Below, piece after piece: positions 44,873 through 54,782 of a stretch of DNA of 64,000 nt. Under the pieces are notes generated by a model, which made no database searches, had not been told where the DNA came from, and saw nothing but the letters and a program-made list of their open reading frames with translations. The translations under genes and the position numbers were made by a program. Positions within the stretch are counted from its first letter, which is position 1. The number at the start of each line of letters is the position of its first letter. Source of the stretch: Diploptera punctata (Eukaryota > Arthropoda > Insecta > Blattodea > Blaberidae); contig JASPKZ010007421.1 of NCBI GenBank assembly GCA_030220185.1, positions 434,001-498,000 on the forward strand. The letters run 5' to 3'.

Positions 44873-47140
44873 TTGTTCAGCATGCCCCATTACCGTAGTA
44901 ATATTACATGCATAACATAACAAACTCTTCCATTCGCTGGACATGTCCGTACCATCTTAATTGCTGAGTTTTAATATAATCTAAAATAGTTCTCCCTTAT
45001 AACGGAGTTCCTAAATTTTTCTCTTCTTGAAATTCTTGCTGCCTTCATATAAAATCCATTTCCGTTGCCAAAAGATACTTATTTGTTTTTGTTGTTAATG
45101 GCCAAAGTTCTGCTCCATAAGTAGTGATGCTTTTAACAATTCTATGATATATATTCATTTTATTTTTATTACTTATATTTTTATCCCACAATATTCCATT
45201 GAGGAAAGCAATTGCAAATTTTCCTTTATTATTTCTATTTCTTATTTCCTCTTCATAACTCCCATTTTTATTTATTTTAATTCCTAAATATGTGATCTCA
45301 CTACAAGATTTTATTGTTTCTCCAGTCTCCAAAATTAAATTTTGTTCTGGTTCACCAATTGATAAATATTTTGTTTTTTTTTTCATGTTCAAATTTAATC
45401 CCCATTTTTCACATTCTTCTATTAATTTTCTAGTTATATATTCTAAATCTTCATAATCTTGTGCAATTAACAATTGATCATCTACAAAATGTAAGTTGTA
45501 TAAAGTTTTGTTGTTTGAAATAGGAATTCCCATGCTTGAACATTTCCTCCTCCAATTCTTTAATATTTCATGTACATATCTTTTAAACAGAGTCGGTGAT
45601 AGACAACAACCTTGACGAAGACCTTTATTTATCGTAAAACCATGTGACAATTTACTGCCAATTTTAATTTTAGACATGCAATTGTCATATAAATTTTGTA
45701 TAGCTTTAATTATTATAGTCTTAATTCCCATATGTCTTAAAGCAATCCATAGTTTCTCTATAGGGACATTGTCGTATGCTTTCTCAAGATCTACAAATAG
45801 TAGGTGCAAAGGTTGTCCATATCGCATTTTCTTTTCTGTTACCTGAGTAATGCAAAATAAATTGTCGGTTGTGGAACGACCTGCTCTATATCCTGACTGT
45901 TCCTCTAATTCCATATCACTACAGTTTTTTTTTCCAAATAATATTTTAGTATACGTCCACAGAGTCTACTCATAGCACTTGTCACTGTTATACCTCTATA
46001 ATTTTCACATTGGTATTTTTTTCCTTTTTTATGGATTGTCAAAACGTATCCTAGTTTTCATTCTTCAGGAACTTTTTCACCATTCATAAATTTTGTAAAT
46101 AATTTTCTCAGTCGTTCATATAGATGGTCGGATCCATGTTTTAATAGTTTTGCTGGTATTCCTCCTGACCACTAGCTCTTTTATTTTTTAATGATTGAAT
46201 ATTCATTCTAATACCCTCTATGTCCAATTGTATATGTTCATTTTCATTTATTTCTGGAATATTTTGAACGTTATCTAAATTAAATACCCTGTTTTCTGAT
46301 AGTAATGTTTTAAAATAATTTTCCCATTCAGTCATAGGTATTGTTTGTACATTTGTTTGTCCACTTCTTTTATTTCTCAAGATTTAGTTCTTCATTTTCC
46401 TCCAATACATGTTTGAATTTTTAAACAATTTTGTTCCCAGCTCTGATTTTTAGCTTCCGTAATTTTCTTTCTAACTCTTACTTGAGCTTCTTTATATTGT
46501 ATTTTGTCTTTCAGATCTTTGGTATTCAACCACATTAAATATTTTTCTTTTTTGTTTGCTATTTCTTTTGCTAAGTCCTCATTCCAAAATTATTTGAATT
46601 TATTTATTAATCTATTTGCTTCTCCTAAAGCTTCTTTTGCCACTTGATGAATATTTTTTACTTTATAGTTGTATTCTTCCTGAGCATTGTCAAACATAGA
46701 GATTAGTAACTGATCATCTAACCTTTTCTTATAGAGATATGATGTGCTCTCATTCTCCAAACTATCCAAATTGTATAGAGTTGTTGACAAGTCATGAAAA
46801 CTGTCCTCTTCATTTTTAGCTTTACTTAGCCTGTCATTTTTACTTTGGAATGGAAATATTATTTTTGCATTCAGTAAATAATGATCACTTCCGCATGATA
46901 ATCCTCTGCATGCCCTTACATCCTGGGTCTTTAAAATTGAATGTTTCTTAATTATTACAAAAACTATATCGATTGTAGATGAAGAATATCTTGGTGCCAA
47001 GTATACTTATGAATATCTCTATGTTGGTAAAATCCATTTAGGATTTTAAGTGAATATTGTACACAAAATCCTATCAATCTTCTACCATTGTCATTTTTCT
47101 CCAAATCCCCATATGGTCCGACTACATTATTATCTATCTC
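44873..47140 (-). mobile_element. RTE-2 LINE copy E
   Basis: The minus-strand copy holds endonuclease remnants (46590-47000, with RYSSSTIDIVFV and GSDHYLLNAKI, the SDH block). A linker follows (46141-46380, with LKNKRASGQEEY), then RT (45045-45914) and a decayed C-terminus reading QLRWYGHVQRMEEF near 44960. Frameshifts and stops separate these parts. The 3' end is the (AAT)n tract at 44778-44872. It is the longest RTE-2 copy in the window. Confidence 0.8.
45045..45914 (-). pseudogene. RTE-2 copy E reverse transcriptase domain
   Basis: A 289-codon open stretch has MELEEQSGYRAGRSTTDNLF, LLFVDLEKAYDNVP, GLRQGCCLSPTLFKRYV, LHFVDDQLLIAQ, YLGIKINKNGSYEEE and TYGAELWPL. The catalytic FADD box reads FVDD; both catalytic Asp residues remain, while the Ala is changed to Val. 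No stop occurs within the stretch. Upstream RT fingers are in other, broken frames. Confidence 0.85.
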
Positions 47141-47154
47141 TTTGCTGATTCTGC

Positions 47155-47156
<2 letters not shown>

Positions 47157-47199
<43 letters not shown>

Positions 47200-47200
47200 T
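47157..47200. repeat. (AT)n microsatellite
   Basis: About 40 bp of alternating AT at the 5' end of RTE-2 copy E. Further (AT)n tracts are at 47890-47905 and 47975-48003; the last is followed by an (AC)n run. Confidence 0.8.
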
Positions 47201-47488
47201 ATTCTGAATTGGCTCTCTTTTGAGATATAATCAACTGACAACATTGAACTGTTATAGGAAATATCACTAAGAGGTTTAATTTAAGATTGAAAATAAAATT
47301 CTTTACACCTTGCCTCATATGAGGATACCCACTGGATATGAGGTGAGGTATAAAGTTTTTTTTTAAATCTTAACTGAAAGCATTTTTACAACCAACAATC
47401 TCTTATTTAGATTTATTCTTCTCACAGTCTTTGGTCCCTGATTAGAACAATTGGATTACAATGATTTCCAAACCAAGAGAAATTAATC

Positions 47489-47839
47489 GTCCCACGCCGT
47501 AGCCGAGCGGTTAAGGTAGGAAGCCTTGGCGCAGAGCTACGGGACTTGCGCTGGTTCGAGTCTCCATGGGGGAAGAAATTTTCTCATGGTATTTCGGCAA
47601 GTATGGGACCGGTGCCCACCCAGCATCGTGAGGCAATTGGGTAGCTACAATAAGTAGCGGCTCCAGGTTGAGGAACCAGCTATAACGGCTGGGGGACTCG
47701 CCATGCTAACCACATGTCACCCCTACATTGGCTGTTGATCATCTACCTCTGTGATTGACACATGTGGATGTGAAGGGCCAGCAGCCGGCTGGTAAAAGGG
47801 CAATCACTGAAAAGTGAAAAGACCCTCAATCGGAAATCG
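47489..47839 (+). repeat. tRNA-derived SINE-B, complete copy with 12-bp duplication
   Basis: It starts GTCCCACGCCGTAGCCGAGC. The A box is TAGCCGAGCGGTTAAGG and the B box GGTTCGAGTCTCC, in a tRNA-Leu/Ser-like head with a long variable region. The body has GTGCCCACCCAGCATCGTG, AGTAGCGGCTCCAGG and GGATGTGAAGGGCCAGCAG, ending near AATCGGAAATCG. GAGAAATTAATC flanks both sides (47477-47488, 47840-47851). Length is 351 bp. It is the reference copy for the fragments at 15988, 17527 and 25452. Confidence 0.9.
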
Positions 47840-47979
47840 GAGAAATTAATCTTCATAATTAATATATGACTCTGTTGGGAAGAAGAACTATATATATATA
47901 TATTTTGATAGATAAGTTTTTTGACATGATCAGGCTTATAGTGTCATGTCAGCCTGTATGTTCAAGAGAAAGGGGTTAA

Positions 47980-48012
<33 letters not shown>

Positions 48013-48019
48013 ACAATTA

Positions 48020-48755
48020 AAATAATTAGTAACTAGATTTTGAACACTGTTGTTACTGTAAAATTATACATGATGGTGTGCTGATATGATGTGTGTTATT
48101 ACATGATATTTTCACAAAATATTTACAATTATATTGTAATAATCACTGAAATCATAATAAATTTAACACTCAAGTTAAAGATAACACAAAAAACTCACCC
48201 TTATTAATTGTCTGTATAGAGGCATGTGTGTGTTATTTATCTTGACAATGTATCATTCCAGGTCTAGTCGTCATCTTCTATAGGATGTTTGTATTATCCT
48301 CCCAGCATTTGTTATTCATGTTTGTTTGTCCATTCTACTCTTCTTGCCTATATGTTTTCTTATATCTGTTCTATCTACCACAATATTGGTCTTCACAATT
48401 GTCATCTTCTATTGTTTTGTTTTCTCTTCCAATGTTTTTGTTGGGGTGTCTCTATTTTGATCCACTTGACATGTCCAAACCATTGTTATGCAAATGGTAT
48501 TAGAGAGACTGCTAAGAAGAATAAAAAATAAGAAGTGATGATTGGTAAGACCAAGCAAGATTGATATGGACCCTGCATGACAGATTGCATCTGAATGTTA
48601 GTCTATGTGGAGGTTCTGATTAAACCATCATTATTCTATCCCTTATGAAATACTGCTACGTATCCACCTCCTGCCCCGCATATGCTCTATGTAGAGGAGC
48701 ACACTACAATAATTGGCAGTCGAACCAATTTTTTATCTATTTAATTAAATAAAAA
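48020..48755 (-). other. Mostly unassigned; LINE C-terminal remnant about 48260-48500
   Basis: On the minus strand, 48490-48300 reads RWFGHVKWIKIETPQQ-like sequence, then KHWKRK and a WIEQI segment. This recalls the 'WFGHVKRM' tail of RTE-like RTs. It is very degraded. The rest of the interval shows nothing recognisable. Confidence 0.3.
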
Positions 48756-48759
48756 TAAT

Positions 48760-49185
48760 AAAACTTACTGTTTTATGTGATTTTCATATTTATTAAGATA
48801 TATTTTAGTTACAGCTGTTTCAGTACTTTGTACCTTCTTCAGACATGATAAATTAATAAATTTTGTTATTATAGTACATAACAACTGTTAACTATGCAAC
48901 AATATTTTTTTTTTACAATCTCTATTATAAATTTAACAGAGGTTATTCGTTCAAATATAGTTGGGAATTTAACAGTTTATTACCACTTTTCAATTTATTT
49001 ATTTCTACAACTTCTAAAAGGTCCAATGTCTTTCCTTTGTCACAAACATGTAACATTTTAAAATTTGGATCAAAACAATGATCATATTGGAGTAGGTGGT
49101 TAGCATATTTTGAATTATCTAAATTGCTGTTATATGCTCTCATATGTTCCTTTATTTTTTTATTGTAAGGACATTTCAAACTTGT
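48760..49185 (-). pseudogene. Penelope-like element PLE-4, endonuclease C-terminus and 3' end
   Basis: The minus-strand frame 49179-48943 gives MKCPYNKKIKEHMRAYNSN, then SKYANHLLQYDHCF, ILHVCDKGK-like MLHVCDKGKTLDLLE, EINKLKSGNKLLNSQLYLN. 'KEH......S.YA.H.....H.F.......CDKG..L..LE..EI' is the distal half of PLE GIY-YIG domains. The 3' UTR follows, with a hammerhead-like core at 48818-48842. RT and the GIY/YIG motifs proper are absent. Confidence 0.7.
48818..48842 (-). ncRNA. Hammerhead-like core at PLE-4 3' end
   Basis: Minus strand: CTGAAGA, one A, the hairpin GGTAC-AAA-GTACT (first pair G-T), then GAAA and CAGC. It has the same layout as the PLE-1 and PLE-2 cores though the stem sequence is entirely different, so structure rather than sequence is conserved. 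Confidence 0.5.
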
Positions 49186-49384
49186 AGACTGTGCTGTGTC
49201 ACAAAGAAGTAGAAATCAGTATAAGGACTATATTGTTTGAGGTTTAACTTTATTGTCAATGAGTGGACATATGGCTGGGAGAAAATGCCATAGTAAAAAT
49301 GGGTTTTCTCTTTCTACTGCTACTAGCAACCCCATAAAGTTCTTAAAGTACCAACTTACACTTCAAGTTTATACACAAGCAAGC

Positions 49385-49985
49385 TATTACACAAGGGTGG
49401 ATAAAAAGTAGTGGCAACACTGCCAGTATGAGGAATCTTGTCATAGGGCTGTGTGCATGTGAGTAGCAATAGTTATAGATTATTCTGTGATGACTTGAAG
49501 TACATATGGATAGTGCAAGCTCTCTGACATGTTTTCCAAACTGGAACAATATTTTTAAATCAAAATTGAAGTTGCACAAGATCATGGTGCACAGAACTGT
49601 TATCAGGGACTAATGAAGCATGTGGTGATGCAGCAATGACTTGTTGCACAGTGGCAACTGTTAGAGTATCCTCTATTGCCATCGATGCTGTTTCACTAAA
49701 AAAAACTTTCATCCATCCTGCCAATGTATGATAAACCAATGCTTGCAAGTAATTCCTGATAACAGTCCAGTGCACCATGACCCTATGCAACTTCACTTTA
49801 GACTTATGAATGTTGATCTGTTTGAAAAACATGTTGTTAGATAGTACCTTTATATGAAGTCACTGCAGAATGCCACTGAATAATGAACAAATGTCACCAC
49901 TCACTGCACAAGGTATTTCTACTCTGAGCTCGACAGAATCACGGACTGACGAGAGCACTTTGTGTTGGCAGTGTTAACATTAAAT
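49385..49985. repeat. Possible decayed inverted-repeat element
   Basis: Near the left end GTGGCAACACTGCCAG and near the right end GTTGGCAGTGTTAACAT form inverted ends of about 13 bp. Internally 49570-49620 and 49735-49795 are also inverted (ATGGTGCAC...CTGTTATCAGG). An open minus frame at 49560-49832 has no recognisable domain. It is probably an old DNA transposon. Confidence 0.35.
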
Positions 49986-50009
49986 TACATATTTATATTG
50001 TATCACCTC

Positions 50010-50330
50010 GTATTTAGTCTTCTTTTTAGAACCAATTTTGGAATTATTCCATCTTCAGAATTTTCAAGACCATTCTATCGTGGTAATGCAGCACTTCTTT
50101 AATCTGTTGGTACGCCAATGAACCTCCGAATTAAATCACATTCCTGGGAATTTCAAAATTCATTAGTTTCTTGTTCTGTATTTTTGAATGTGGAATTTTT
50201 CCCAAACTGTGAACTCTTTAGGATTTTCTATTTGTTTTACTAATTTAGGCTTTCCTTCAATTTGATGATTTGTGAGCGCCCGCTGCAGATTTTTCTAGTT
50301 CCCCATTTTTAATATTCATAAAAAATTCAT
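50010..50330 (-). pseudogene. PLE-2 related GIY-YIG C-terminal fragment
   Basis: Aligns in order with 59120-59345, the endonuclease end of PLE-2. Shared blocks include GAACCTCC, AATTTCAAAATTCAT and CTGCAGATTTTTC. It is clearly diverged, with indels. It ends just upstream of PLE-1 copy 2. Confidence 0.6.
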
Positions 50331-50661
50331 ATCAAATTCCATTGAGGTGAATAGTCATAAGATAAAAACTTAAAATATGTACCTTTTGGCAGTTGCTGTT
50401 GTCCGCAACTGTGATAAAATGAAACTCTAAACATAATAAAACATAAACTAGAAAACAGTAATTTAAACACAGAATATACATGGTCGCAAATGCTATAATG
50501 AAGCAAAATTATTTCCAGTTTAATAACCAAATATATGAACAAGAAGATGGAATTTCAATGGGATCTCCCAGATCAGGTATAATGGCTCTAATTTTTTTTA
50601 CAAGATTTGGAAAATAAACATTATAAAAAATTAATAAATAATTTCAATATAAAGCTAATTA

Positions 50662-51790
50662 TTATCGCCTCACTATGATGCTTAACAGTCGGCTTGCTTT
50701 TTTCCCTGCAGCTGTTGTATGTTATTAAAATACAAAGATCCCGAGTACGGCTACTTCGACGATGTTGCCACATTGCTTTTCTTGCCTCCGTTTGAATTAA
50801 AACATGAAACGTGCAGCAGTTGATCCAGTTATACAAATTGTATACCGTAATTAATTGTTATAATTATCGGTGATTTATTGTGATATGTAGCTCGAATAAT
50901 ACAACATATCTACATATTATATTTGTTTAATAAGTGATTTCAACATGTGGCGGCCATGGGAAAATATTTCAGACCGAATGGATAATGTGACACAAGAGGA
51001 AGAACCTCTTAATAGTTCAAGGAACAATAAATTACTCGTACATTGAGAGACTCTTAGTAAGCAGTGTCAACAGTTGGTTTGTAATTAATGTTTATGATTA
51101 TATTAAAGAAAACAATCTCTGAAGAGGGTCTCTTAGATAAACTTGGTTATTCTTCCCTCAGTTTCAATTAAAACTCAGTACGATGTGAGCATTCGTTCCA
51201 ATTATAAAATTGTATACCGTAATTAATAGTTATAATTATCAGTGATTTATTTTGATATCCATCCATCCATAGTAATTCTGCCCGAAGGCAGGTCCTTCAC
51301 TGCAATCATAGCATTTTCATGCTATGCTTGCAGCTTTACTAGGGAATTGTGTAGGTGTGGTAGCTTCCCGTTGCTTTCCACACCGGTGAAGGATGATGAT
51401 GATAATGATAATGGTAAGGATGATACTGATAATGATAAGGATGATGGCCATATGATTTCGGGGACCTTTTGGGCCTTAAAGTTTTCCTGACATTTGTCTT
51501 ACAGGTGAGGAAAAACCCCGATAAAAACCTCACCCAGAAAAACTGCCCCGACCGGGGATCGAACCCGGGCCTGCTGCTTGACAAGGCAGCACGCTACCTC
51601 GAGACCACAGCGGTGGACTAATACCAAATAATAACATAAAATTAAATAATAACATAAATAATCAATGTCTTCTGTCCTTGTGTAATAAATGCTCATAGCG
51701 CTATGAGAAACGTGACAACATCGCATGTCAAGTATTGCTGCGCGGCACCCGCTTTTATATAAACTGTTAACCATCCAAGTGAGGCTATAA
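50662..51790. mobile_element. 1.13-kb inverted-repeat DNA element inside PLE-1
   Basis: The ends are TTATCGCCTCACTATGATGC at the left and the complement of TTATAGCCTCACTTGGATGG at the right, matching over about 28 bp. TA lies on both sides and the PLE reading resumes cleanly, so the element can be delimited precisely. Inside are two copies of a block of about 52 bp (50836-50886 and 51207-51258, with TTGTATACCGTAATTAAT) and a nested SINE-A. No transposase is seen; it is a non-autonomous element of a TA-targeting superfamily. Confidence 0.8.
51259..51617 (-). repeat. tRNA-derived SINE-A, copy 3
   Basis: On the minus strand, head CCACCGCTGTGGTCTCGAGG, B box GGGTTCGATCCCC, then the GTTTTTCTGGGTGAGG body, microsatellite and CTATGGATGG end. 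It is the best preserved A/B boxes of the family here. It lies inside the 50662-51790 element. No clear duplication was found. Confidence 0.85.
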
Positions 51791-52093
51791 TACAAGATAT
51801 GTGGATGATGTCATGATTATTATTTATGAAAATGAAAACAGAAAATAAAAGGAAATCTTGCTAGAACTAAACAATATGCATCATAAAATATAATTTACAG
51901 AGGAGATAGAACTTAATAACAAAATAAACTATCTAGACCTTACCATAACGAAAAACATAAAAAAGAAGAAACTTGAAAACAAAAAGTATTTTTTGCAAAT
52001 CTACAAATAATTTGCTCACCATTAATAACAAATCTAGACACCCATACCAACATAAAATCAGAAATCAGCACATTTAATAGTTTAATTAACAGA

Positions 52094-52648
52094 ATGTTAA
52101 TATTAGCCTTAAACAAAACAAATTATAACAAAGAATTACAATATATTAAATACATGGCAAAAAGCAATGGTTTCAACAAACAAATCAATGATAAGCGATA
52201 TGCTTATAAAGAAACAGCAAAGAAAAATGATGTAAACAATATAACAAAACTTGAAAGAGAATCAGATAATAATAAAACATGGGTAACATTAACATACACA
52301 GGAAATGAAACCACAAAACTAGCCAGAACTTTGAAAAAAATAAATAAAAACATTAACATAGCTTATAAAACAGAAAACAAATTAAACAACATAATATACA
52401 ATGGCATAGAAGAACACAAATTCAACAACAAGGGAGTCTACAAACTAACATGTAAAGATTGTAATAAATTTTATATTGACAGGACTAGCAGAAATTTCAA
52501 TACAAGATATAAGGAATACCTAAAAGATTTCATGCACGCAGGTGATAAATCAAGCTATGCTAAACATCTCATTAACGCAGGTCACCAAATGAACACAATA
52601 GAAAATACTCTCACGATAATTCACAGTGAAAGCATCCAGCAAAGATAA
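52094..52648 (+). CDS. PLE-1 copy 2: RT tail and GIY-YIG endonuclease
   Basis: Open for 184 codons (possible start at 52094, an internal Met). It contains YNKELQYIKYMAKSNGF, TWVTLTYTGNETTKLARTL, and GVYKLTCKDCNKFYIDRTSR, then NFNTRYKEY and SSYAKHLINAGHQ. The RT thumb leads into a GIY-YIG fold. The YIG Gly is replaced by Asp (YID) compared with copy 1 (YIGKT), which should impair catalysis. The CKDC pair before YI matches PLE endonucleases. The stop is at 52646-52648. Confidence 0.8.
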   Translation: MLILALNKTNYNKELQYIKYMAKSNGFNKQINDKRYAYKETAKKNDVNNITKLERESDNNKTWVTLTYTGNETTKLARTLKKINKNINIAYKTENKLNNIIYNGIEEHKFNNKGVYKLTCKDCNKFYIDRTSRNFNTRYKEYLKDFMHAGDKSSYAKHLINAGHQMNTIENTLTIIHSESIQQR

Positions 52649-52822
52649 ACATATTTGAAGACCCCAAAATTGTAAAGGAAATAAACAACACCTTACTTCT
52701 TAATGAGAATGCACCCCAGTGAAACAACCTGTTATACGAGATTATCAAAAACAAGTCAGTTGCTGCTACAAACACTAGAAGTATACATAATAAACAACAA
52801 CTAGTAGCAGAAGCTCACCCTG

Positions 52823-52848
52823 CTGATGATGGAAGTTAACTTCCGAAA
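52823..52848 (+). ncRNA. Hammerhead-like core, PLE-1 copy 2
   Basis: Identical to 2671-2696: CTGATGA, T, GGAAG-TTAA-CTTCC, GAAA. The flanking protein and UTR sequence differ at many positions between the copies, yet all 26 bases here are unchanged. Confidence 0.5.
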
Positions 52849-53119
52849 GGCCTACAGATTACATTTTAAATATAATATTTTAACACAGTTGAGAATGATG
52901 GCACCTGCTAAATGGCACGTATTTTAAGTTTTTTTTATATTCATAATAGAATTGACCCTAGTTTTTATTCAACCTATGTACAACACTAAAATAGACCATA
53001 AGATCCTTTCTTAAAATGTTTCAAGTTTTTCTAAGATGTCTGAAAATATTGCATATGAATTCCAGAATGGAAGCTTAAATGTGTTATCAATATGTTATAG
53101 TCTGGTTTTTATTTTACAG

Positions 53120-53218
53120 GACGTGAAAGTAGAAATAAAATCAGAAGGAGAAGAACAAATTGAATATGTTGATATTAAACAGGAGATGTTTCCAGCTTCC
53201 GAGGAAGCAAAACTTGAG
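53120..53218 (+). CDS. Candidate host-gene exon (acidic, zinc-finger-gene-like)
   Basis: A 99-bp phase-0 segment: a polypyrimidine stretch and TTTTACAG precede it, and GAG|GTAATA follows. It encodes 33 residues: DVKVEIKSEGEEQIEYVDIK, then QEMFPASEEAKLE. VKVE, IKSE and IKQE all fit the psi-K-x-E sumoylation pattern. Short acidic exons of this kind precede C2H2 zinc-finger arrays in insect transcription-factor genes. No zinc fingers or further exons are visible here, so the parent gene would extend over long introns beyond this region. Confidence 0.5.
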
Positions 53219-53339
53219 GTAATATTTTTATTGGTATATCTACAATTGAACATTTACCCCGAAAACATATCTAACCCATGAACTGCTATTTGTGACTTGA
53301 CTAACTTCTTCTGCCATTTTGTTACATATAGATCACTAT

Positions 53340-53500
53340 TAGCTTGAATCATCATCATAATCATCCATGCAAGTATTAGGCCGTGTGGCCTGTTACGGTC
53401 TCAAAGAGGAATTTTCCATCCAGCGCTTTTTTGGACATCCCAGCGATATTCTGCCTTGGGGGCAGTAGCGAAATATGGCTTTTGAAATTCTAAGAGATGG
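53340..53500 (-). repeat. RTE-like LINE 3' end with (GAT)n-like tail
   Basis: Minus strand: MSKKALDGKFLFETVTGHTA, then YLHG and a GATGATTATGATGATGATTC tail. The 'GHTA.YL' plus ATG-repeat tail resembles 3' ends of degraded LINE copies in the window. Assignment is tentative. Confidence 0.35.
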
Positions 53501-54120
53501 TATTCATTGAAGATAGCTTGAATGTCAACTTTTAAAAATACATAAAACATGTCTGGAAGAGTTTTACATGCACTAAGGCATGATATTCTCCGAATATATC
53601 ACTAATCCACTGAAAACTCAACTTTGGGATTTTTGTGGGTTAACTCTCTTTTTGGGGCAACTATTGAATTGTACAGTAGAATTAACAAATATTTTTACTT
53701 GTAGCACCTACATCTGTTGCAGTGATGCGGTAAGCAACTACTCCCCAGAATTTGTAATTCAGACATGGTAGCATTTCACTATGAAGAGTAAATAATGTCT
53801 TTCATGTAGGGACTCCATAATGTAAGCAAGTTGAAGTTATGGTCTGATTTTACAGGTTTACAGAATGTATCTTTATTTTGTTAATTAAATCGGAAGTATT
53901 CAGTTTTGTAGCAAGGAAACAAACATAGCAGTCACTAGTGCAATTTTTAATTTTGGCCTTCTGGTAAATCCTTACCTCTTATTTCTGGATTTTGATGATT
54001 TTTTGGAGAATACCTTTATTGTTATTATTCAGTGGTATAAGTGATGTTTTGTTGTACAAAGTTGAAAATTCCAGTTACCAGAACAGTTGTTTATTTGTTT
54101 TTTGTATTCCAGTTAACTTC
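53500..54120. other. No feature recognised
   Basis: AT-rich DNA downstream of the candidate exon. It would be intronic if that exon is real. I found no second exon with matching style and splice sites. Confidence 0.35.
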
Positions 54121-54268
54121 CACTCCTAACTAACTAATTGGCAATATCAAACCTGTAGATTCATGGCCGTGCAGACGTAAAATCTCCATACATCCCTGTC
54201 CTGAACTAATGTTGTCTCATCATCCTCTGTATAATCTACTTCCCTCTAATCATAGTTAATGTTATTTT
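54121..54268 (-). mobile_element. RTE-1 copy, 3' terminal part
   Basis: Matches 40280-40415 of the full-length element (TAGATTCATGGCCGTGCAGA, TATAATCTACTTCCCTCTAA). It breaks off at AATGTTATTTTT. The part of RTE-1 that should come next begins at about 56742, so the two may be one copy split by 2.47 kb of inserted DNA. Confidence 0.7.
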
Positions 54269-54782
54269 TGCACTACCTGTACCATGTGCGCATGGATATT
54301 GTTCCTGATTTGACTTATCTTGGACTCTCCCTTCTATAAGCCTTTCCCCTTCCTTCCTCTTCTCCTGATTGCATATTCTGCACGGAGTGTGCTATATCCC
54401 AGACCAGAATGCTCAAACCATTAACAGTCAAAGATCTTCCTTCATTGCAGTTACACAGCAAGGGACCATGGTTGGATCTCTTGGCCACAACCAAGTTATT
54501 ATTAAGAAGTACTTATTTTGGTTGCTGCTACATGAAAGAAAAGAATGTTAAAATGATATTCTTATTTATTGTTTCATTATGTTTAATGTTTAAAGCCAAA
54601 CTGTTCATCGTTCATATATTTTCTGTGCTCATTTTCTTATACTTTTATATTATATTAAAGTAACAGCTATTTTCAATTATTTAATTGTATTCTATACTAC
54701 CTGTACTCTGCCACACGTTGCTGTCGTTAAGTCAGGTTAAATGGAAAGAATCATTGCCGTAAAGTATGAAGTATAGTGTGTT
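54269..54782. other. No gene recognised; left part of the DNA between the RTE-1 halves
   Basis: AT-rich. The open frames at 54369-54551 and 54409-54663 overlap in different phases and have no recognisable motif. Confidence 0.35.

Larger units (their letters stand above)
50450..52920 (+). mobile_element. Penelope-like element PLE-1, copy 2 (interrupted)
   Basis: RT text starts near 50460 (NYFQFNNQIYEQEDGISMGS, the last being the conserved G-PMG-SP-like block). It is interrupted at 50662 and resumes at 51793 with TRYVDDVMI, the intact catalytic YVDD. It continues through the thumb and GIY-YIG domain to the 3' UTR with GATGGAAGTTAACTTCCG and an end near 52905 (AATGATGGCACCTGCTAA). It is the same family as 1108-2760. 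Excluding the insertion, about 1.35 kb is present, so the element is 5'-truncated. Confidence 0.85.

Noticed and set aside
47497..47570. tRNA-Leu or tRNA-Ser gene
   Set aside because: The head is tRNA-like, but it continues into a fixed 280-bp body with target duplications, so it is a SINE.
49560..49832. 90-codon minus-strand frame
   Set aside because: It spans an inverted-repeat region, has no recognisable domain, and its flanks look like a decayed transposon.
53700..53735. Second exon near 53725 (acceptor and donor 7 bp apart)
   Set aside because: A TTGCAG acceptor and a GGTAAG donor are present but would enclose only 7 bp, too short to credit without transcripts.
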